Source: an uncultured Gammaproteobacteria bacterium (lineage in GTDB: Bacteria > Pseudomonadota > Gammaproteobacteria > Pseudomonadales > Azotimanducaceae_A). Taken from it: a stretch of DNA of 8,560 nucleotides. Numbering within the stretch: position 1 is the stretch's first letter; each line of letters begins with the position of its first letter. Shown here in pieces: positions 4,851 through 8,560 of this stretch. Both the position numbers and the translations under genes were made by a program. Below the pieces are notes generated by a model. The model was not told the DNA's origin. It saw only the letters and a program-made list of their open reading frames with translations, and did no database searches. The DNA is taken from the NCBI GenBank assembly GCA_913049565.1, contig CAJWZG010000117.1, forward strand, positions 1-8,560. Direction: 5' to 3'.

Positions 4851-7370
4851 ATGCTTAAATTCACGAAGAATCCACTCACTTTCGCCGTGGCGATGTCTAT
4901 TGCGGCGACGATCCAAATGCCGGCGGCCTGGTCGCAAGACGACGAAATGGCGCTTGAAGAGGTCATGGTGACGGCGAGAAAGCGGGAAGAGTCGCTTTCT
5001 GAGACGCCCATAGCGATTACCGCTATTACTGCCGCCGACATTCAGGCGGGGGCCTTTAAGAATATTGTTGACGTACAGAAAACGGCACCTGGCCTATTTA
5101 TCGAGTCGATGAATAACGAAAATGCCAGAACCGTTCTGATGCCAAGGTTTCGGGGCGTCACCTTTGACGCCACCAGCCCGCTCCAACGGACCAGTTCAGT
5201 GTTCGTAGACGGGCTAATTGTGACGTCGGGCCTGCACAGTCTGCCGATAACGCAGGTAGAACGCATTGAGGTGGTTAAAGGTCCTCAGTCTGCACTTTTT
5301 GGTCGAAATACCTACTCAGGTGCCATCAATATTATTACGCGTAAACCTGGCGATGAATTTAAAGGCGGTATAGAGCTGGACTACGGTGCCAAGAGTAAGT
5401 CCTCTACAACTGGATACATTGAGGGCCCTATTACGAGCAACCTCGGCGTGAGAGCCACATTTAGCTATACGGACAAGGAAGGCCATTACGACAACGCTTT
5501 CGTAGAGGGTCAGCGGCTTGGTGATGAGGAGACACTCGCCTACGGCATTATGCTTGACTTCAATCCCACCGATAATCTGAATATCATGTTGAGAGCGTCC
5601 TCCTATGAGGATGATGATGGCCCCGGTGCTTACGCGGTTGTGGGCGGCTTGGCAGAGCACAATTTTTGTGCCGAACCTACCCCGGCGATCAACAGCTTTA
5701 GCTGCTTCTTCGTGAACGGGTTAGAGTCCGCGTATCAGGGCAAAGTAAATATCCCGGACAGTATCGGTGCTTCTTCTTCTGCCGATGTATTCACTAAAGC
5801 CACCGGTCAGTTGCGAGACGCCAACGGCAACTGGGCGGGCGCAGCGGGCGGCCCGGGTTTTGCGCCGATTGGCGACCATTCCTTCGACGATCTGTCACAT
5901 GATGGCTTTGGTAAAGCGGGCGATGGTGAGCGGTTTGGTGCGATAGTCTCGTGGGATCTCTCTGATTCCCTGAATCTCAATCTGGCCTACGGCAAGAATG
6001 AGGACGATTATGCTCTATTTCACGATTTCGATGCGGCAGGTGGTTTTGGATTCCACGTCTACAATGCAAGAGTGACAGAGGACGAGACGTTTGAGGTCCG
6101 GTTATCGGGCACCACCGATCGCTTTGACTGGTCGATCGGCGCTACTCAGGTCGAGATGTCCTCAAAGGCTCACGGTGGATTCTACGATCAGTATTTTGGA
6201 GACATGTTTGGTGGCACACCGGGATACTGGTTCGCAGATATACGGAATCCCACCACTGCATTCTCTCTTATTGAGGCAGATACGTCTGGTGTCTTTGCGT
6301 CGGTAGACTTCAGGATCACCGACAGCCTTACGCTAATTGCTGAGGTCAGGCGGCAAGAAGACGAAGTCAATGATCCTAGCGTGAATGCAGCGGCCGGGAA
6401 AAATCTCTCGCCTGCTGAATTCTCGTCGACTCTGCCCCGTGTGGTTCTGAAGTACGAACTGAATGACAACCACATGTTTTATGTGAACTACAGTGAGGGA
6501 ACTTTACCGGGTGGCTTCAATCCTGAGGTTGCGTCCAAGCTGACGACGCCTGAGCAAATTGCGGTCTTCAACGCTGATACTCCCGGGATCGGTGAGACGT
6601 TTTCGGAAGAGACACTCAAGAATTTTGAGGCGGGTTGGAAGTACTCCTCTGACGACGGGCGATTGGCCATGAACCTCGCGCTCTTCCACATGGAAAGATC
6701 CGATCAGGTCTACTCAGGCTTTGGCGTGATCCCGGCTGACGTCACCTGCTCCGGTGATACTGATGGCGACGGTATCCCCAATACCGAGACCTGTACAGTT
6801 TCCTTTAGTGGCAACGGGACTTCGAGTGATATCGATGGCTTCGAGATTGATATGAATTACCGGATTTTGGATAATTTGTCGCTCCAAGCTGCATTGGGCT
6901 ACACCAAAGCGGAAATAGCGGGTTTCCCCGAGGGCGGTGACTGCGGAGATTTCAATGACGTATATGGGCCCGGTTTATCTTGTGTAGGCCAGCAGGCAGC
7001 GCGATATCCCGAGTGGATTGGTTCGTTGATTGCAACCTACGATTTTGACACGCCAATCGGTGGTGCTTATGCCAGAGGCGAGCTTTTTTATACAGGTTCT
7101 TATTATGACGAGGTCACCAATCTGACTGAGATTCCAGATGCCACTGAGATTAATATCCGGGCAGGTGTCCGAATGAGCAATGGGATTAGCCTGGAAGCGT
7201 ATGTTTCCAATCTCACTGATGAAGATGCACCTACCGGCGGAAACAACATCGCTGATACGAGTAAGTATGTGCGTGATAACACCTTCGCCTATAACTTTGC
7301 GGTAGAGAGTGTGCATATTCACCTGCGCGATGAGCGGGAGTTCGGGTTTCGGCTTCGCTGGGATTTCTGA
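4851..7370 (+). CDS. TonB-dependent outer-membrane receptor
   Basis: The 839-residue product starts at an ATG with AAGGGAG (4836-4842) eight bases upstream. A Sec signal peptide (cleavage near AAWS/QDD, residue 28) is followed by a TonB-box region MALEEVMVTARKREES (33-48). The plug domain (about 50-165) contains SVFVDGLIV and the hallmark QVERIEVVKGPQSALFGRNT, then SGAINIITRKP. The remainder is a 22-strand-type beta barrel ending in FGFRLRWDF, with the terminal aromatic residue expected for Bam-mediated assembly. Cysteine pairs 273/285, 633/648 and 698/711 are each 12-15 residues apart in probable surface loops. The middle pair encloses DTDGDGIPNTE (636-646), a calcium-binding-like DxDxDG motif. 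Such receptors import iron chelates, vitamin B12, glycans or other substrates using TonB energy. The PepSY-TM gene downstream hints at iron, but no Fur box was seen; substrate unknown. Confidence 0.95.
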   Translation: MLKFTKNPLTFAVAMSIAATIQMPAAWSQDDEMALEEVMVTARKREESLSETPIAITAITAADIQAGAFKNIVDVQKTAPGLFIESMNNENARTVLMPRFRGVTFDATSPLQRTSSVFVDGLIVTSGLHSLPITQVERIEVVKGPQSALFGRNTYSGAINIITRKPGDEFKGGIELDYGAKSKSSTTGYIEGPITSNLGVRATFSYTDKEGHYDNAFVEGQRLGDEETLAYGIMLDFNPTDNLNIMLRASSYEDDDGPGAYAVVGGLAEHNFCAEPTPAINSFSCFFVNGLESAYQGKVNIPDSIGASSSADVFTKATGQLRDANGNWAGAAGGPGFAPIGDHSFDDLSHDGFGKAGDGERFGAIVSWDLSDSLNLNLAYGKNEDDYALFHDFDAAGGFGFHVYNARVTEDETFEVRLSGTTDRFDWSIGATQVEMSSKAHGGFYDQYFGDMFGGTPGYWFADIRNPTTAFSLIEADTSGVFASVDFRITDSLTLIAEVRRQEDEVNDPSVNAAAGKNLSPAEFSSTLPRVVLKYELNDNHMFYVNYSEGTLPGGFNPEVASKLTTPEQIAVFNADTPGIGETFSEETLKNFEAGWKYSSDDGRLAMNLALFHMERSDQVYSGFGVIPADVTCSGDTDGDGIPNTETCTVSFSGNGTSSDIDGFEIDMNYRILDNLSLQAALGYTKAEIAGFPEGGDCGDFNDVYGPGLSCVGQQAARYPEWIGSLIATYDFDTPIGGAYARGELFYTGSYYDEVTNLTEIPDATEINIRAGVRMSNGISLEAYVSNLTDEDAPTGGNNIADTSKYVRDNTFAYNFAVESVHIHLRDEREFGFRLRWDF

Positions 7371-7421
7371 GATGGAGATATCTACAGAGGTGTCGTGATA
7401 AAACGCCTTCGTGTAAGAATG

Positions 7422-7449
7422 AAAAGGCAGCCTATAGGCTGCCTTTTTT
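7422..7449 (+). terminator. Strong intrinsic terminator after the TonB receptor gene
   Basis: AAAAGGCAGCC-TATA-GGCTGCCTTTT forms a perfect 11-bp stem with a 4-nt loop, continuing into six T (7444-7449). It begins 51 nt after the receptor stop codon. The A-run on the 5' side means it could also work on the minus strand. It separates the receptor transcript from the PepSY-TM gene, which should need its own promoter or partial readthrough. Confidence 0.92.
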
Positions 7450-7537
7450 CTTTGTCGGTTCGCGAACATTCGCCGGCAAAAATCGGAACTTTGGTTGCAG
7501 ATTGATGCATTCAAATAAGCAGAGGAAATGACAACAA

Positions 7538-8560
7538 ATGAATGTCAGAACTGTCAAAGTTGTGCACAGGTGGTTGGCATTTATCATGGGCATATTTGTC
7601 GTTTTCCAGATCATGTCTGGAAGCATCGCCGCCGAGAGCCGATTGCTGATGCAGTGGTTCTACCCAGAGAAATATCAGGTACAGGTCAGCGGTAGGCCTG
7701 CAACGCCAACGCAGATTCAATCAACGATGCGTACTCTGGCACCTGATTTCAATATTGCCCATGTGATGGTCCCGCCACCCGGCAGAGCAGATACGGCCTA
7801 CATCCTTATGGGGGGCAGAAACCCCGATAATCTCCATGAGTCCAAGACCATGGTGGACTTCGATCAGTATCGGCGGCGGATTAACGGTGAGCATCCCTTG
7901 GTTGAATCGGGTTGGATTGGGGCGATGACGGTGCTGCATCGTTGGGTAGTATTTGGTAAGACGGGGTTTTATGTGGTTTTCGTGTTGGGTCTGGCGACGG
8001 TTTTTATGTCGCTTTCCGGTTGTTACCTCTACGTCCAGACACGAAAAACGGCCCGACAACTTCCGCTCATCAATCGTTGTCACCGTACCTTGGGTGTGCT
8101 GGCATCACTCTTTCTGGTGGTGACCTCGACGAGCGGTATCGTCATGAGCGCCGTATATTGGGGTGACCGCGAGGACAACTTATCGGTATTTGCCAATACG
8201 ATGAAATCAGGAGCTGTATCCACTTTGACTGCTCACAGTCATACCCTGATTGACCCGGATGCGGCTTTCGACATTGCTCGGGCAACGCTGTCAGCTGACT
8301 ACTATTTGAGTGCCTATTCGTATGCGGGTTCTCATTCACCCAATTATTGGTTCGCTTTTTTTGATCCGCGTTTATTCCGTCAGGATGTGGTCGTAGGCGG
8401 TTTTACCGGCGATGTGAAGGGCGTCTATGCGGCGGGGAAAACTGAGCGGGGTGACGGCTTCAGAAATCTGCTTCTGCCGATCCATAGTGGGAAGTACTTC
8501 GGTTCCCTAGGCGGGTTTTTGATGACGTTTTTCGGCTTTATTTCAGTGTTGTGGTTGCTC
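7538..8560 (+). CDS. PepSY-associated transmembrane protein, 3' end cut by the window
   Basis: An open frame runs from ATG 7538, the first start after an in-frame TGA at 7529, to the window edge: 341 codons with no stop. AGAGGA (7521-7526) lies 11 nt upstream. Four hydrophobic segments are visible, at about residues 12-32, 143-166, 185-206 and 324 onward. Histidines sit at the membrane edges in family-typical settings: VHRWLAF (His10), LHRWVVFGKTG (His134), CHRTLGVLAS (His182) and LPIHSGKYFGSLGGF (His316). The segments between 33-142 and 207-320 would be periplasmic. PepSY-TM proteins (FoxB, PiuB and FsrB types) are inner-membrane proteins tied to ferric-siderophore reduction and iron release, with histidines thought to bind haem or metal. 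It lies behind the TonB receptor gene, a common pairing, though a terminator separates them. Identification from motifs is good; role in iron is inferred. Confidence 0.82.
   Translation, partial: MNVRTVKVVHRWLAFIMGIFVVFQIMSGSIAAESRLLMQWFYPEKYQVQVSGRPATPTQIQSTMRTLAPDFNIAHVMVPPPGRADTAYILMGGRNPDNLHESKTMVDFDQYRRRINGEHPLVESGWIGAMTVLHRWVVFGKTGFYVVFVLGLATVFMSLSGCYLYVQTRKTARQLPLINRCHRTLGVLASLFLVVTSTSGIVMSAVYWGDREDNLSVFANTMKSGAVSTLTAHSHTLIDPDAAFDIARATLSADYYLSAYSYAGSHSPNYWFAFFDPRLFRQDVVVGGFTGDVKGVYAAGKTERGDGFRNLLLPIHSGKYFGSLGGFLMTFFGFISVLWLL

Noticed and set aside
6975..7514. 179-codon minus-strand frame across the end of the receptor gene.
   Set aside because: It is antisense to a confident coding region and crosses the strong terminator; its product shows no domain-like pattern.
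7528..7620. ATG at 7528 as the start of the last gene.
   Set aside because: It is in another frame with a cysteine- and histidine-rich product unlike any membrane protein; the ATG at 7538 gives the expected VHRW plus hydrophobic segment.
7721..8083. 120-codon minus-strand frame.
   Set aside because: It is antisense to the PepSY-TM gene, whose motifs and membrane segments are convincing.

Overview
The window looks like a chromosomal segment from a marine-type gammaproteobacterium. The organism call is inference: it rests on the style of the TonB-dependent receptor, on the HIT / LMW-PTP / dtd housekeeping genes, and on moderate GC with strong Shine-Dalgarno sites. No tRNA, rRNA, CRISPR array, transposase or phage gene was seen.

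Layout. (1) Positions 3-1393 (+) hold a compact housekeeping run: the 3' part of a HIT-family hydrolase gene, a low-molecular-weight protein tyrosine phosphatase that overlaps it by ATGA, and D-aminoacyl-tRNA deacylase (dtd). (2) Positions 1411-1743 (-) hold what reads as the decayed 3' end of a gene for a carbohydrate-binding-like (galactose-binding fold) domain. It is interrupted by one in-frame TGA, and recognisable family-like sequence resumes after the stop. (3) Positions 1782-2945 (-) encode a lipoprotein serine hydrolase of the class C beta-lactamase/esterase fold. (4) A 212-bp divergent intergenic region carries a perfect 18-bp palindrome in front of a small secreted protein of unknown function (3158-3466, +). 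(5) A LysR-type regulator (3545-4444, +) is followed by a 406-bp non-coding region rich in inverted and direct repeats and promoter elements. (6) An 839-residue TonB-dependent outer-membrane receptor (4851-7370, +) ends in front of a strong intrinsic terminator. (7) A PepSY-associated transmembrane protein (7538 to beyond the window end, +) is cut by the window edge.

How the genes may work together. The right half resembles an uptake locus. The regulator could read a ligand and act on the repeats upstream of the receptor gene. The receptor would import a TonB-dependent substrate through the outer membrane. The PepSY-TM protein, of a family linked to ferric-siderophore reduction, would process it at the inner membrane. 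The substrate cannot be read from the sequence. The receptor has three closely spaced cysteine pairs in probable surface loops, one of them around a DxDxDG calcium-type motif. The strongest anomalies are the TGA-interrupted fragment and the undescribed cis elements in front of the receptor and the small secreted protein. I do not see convincing evidence of a wholly new multi-gene system.
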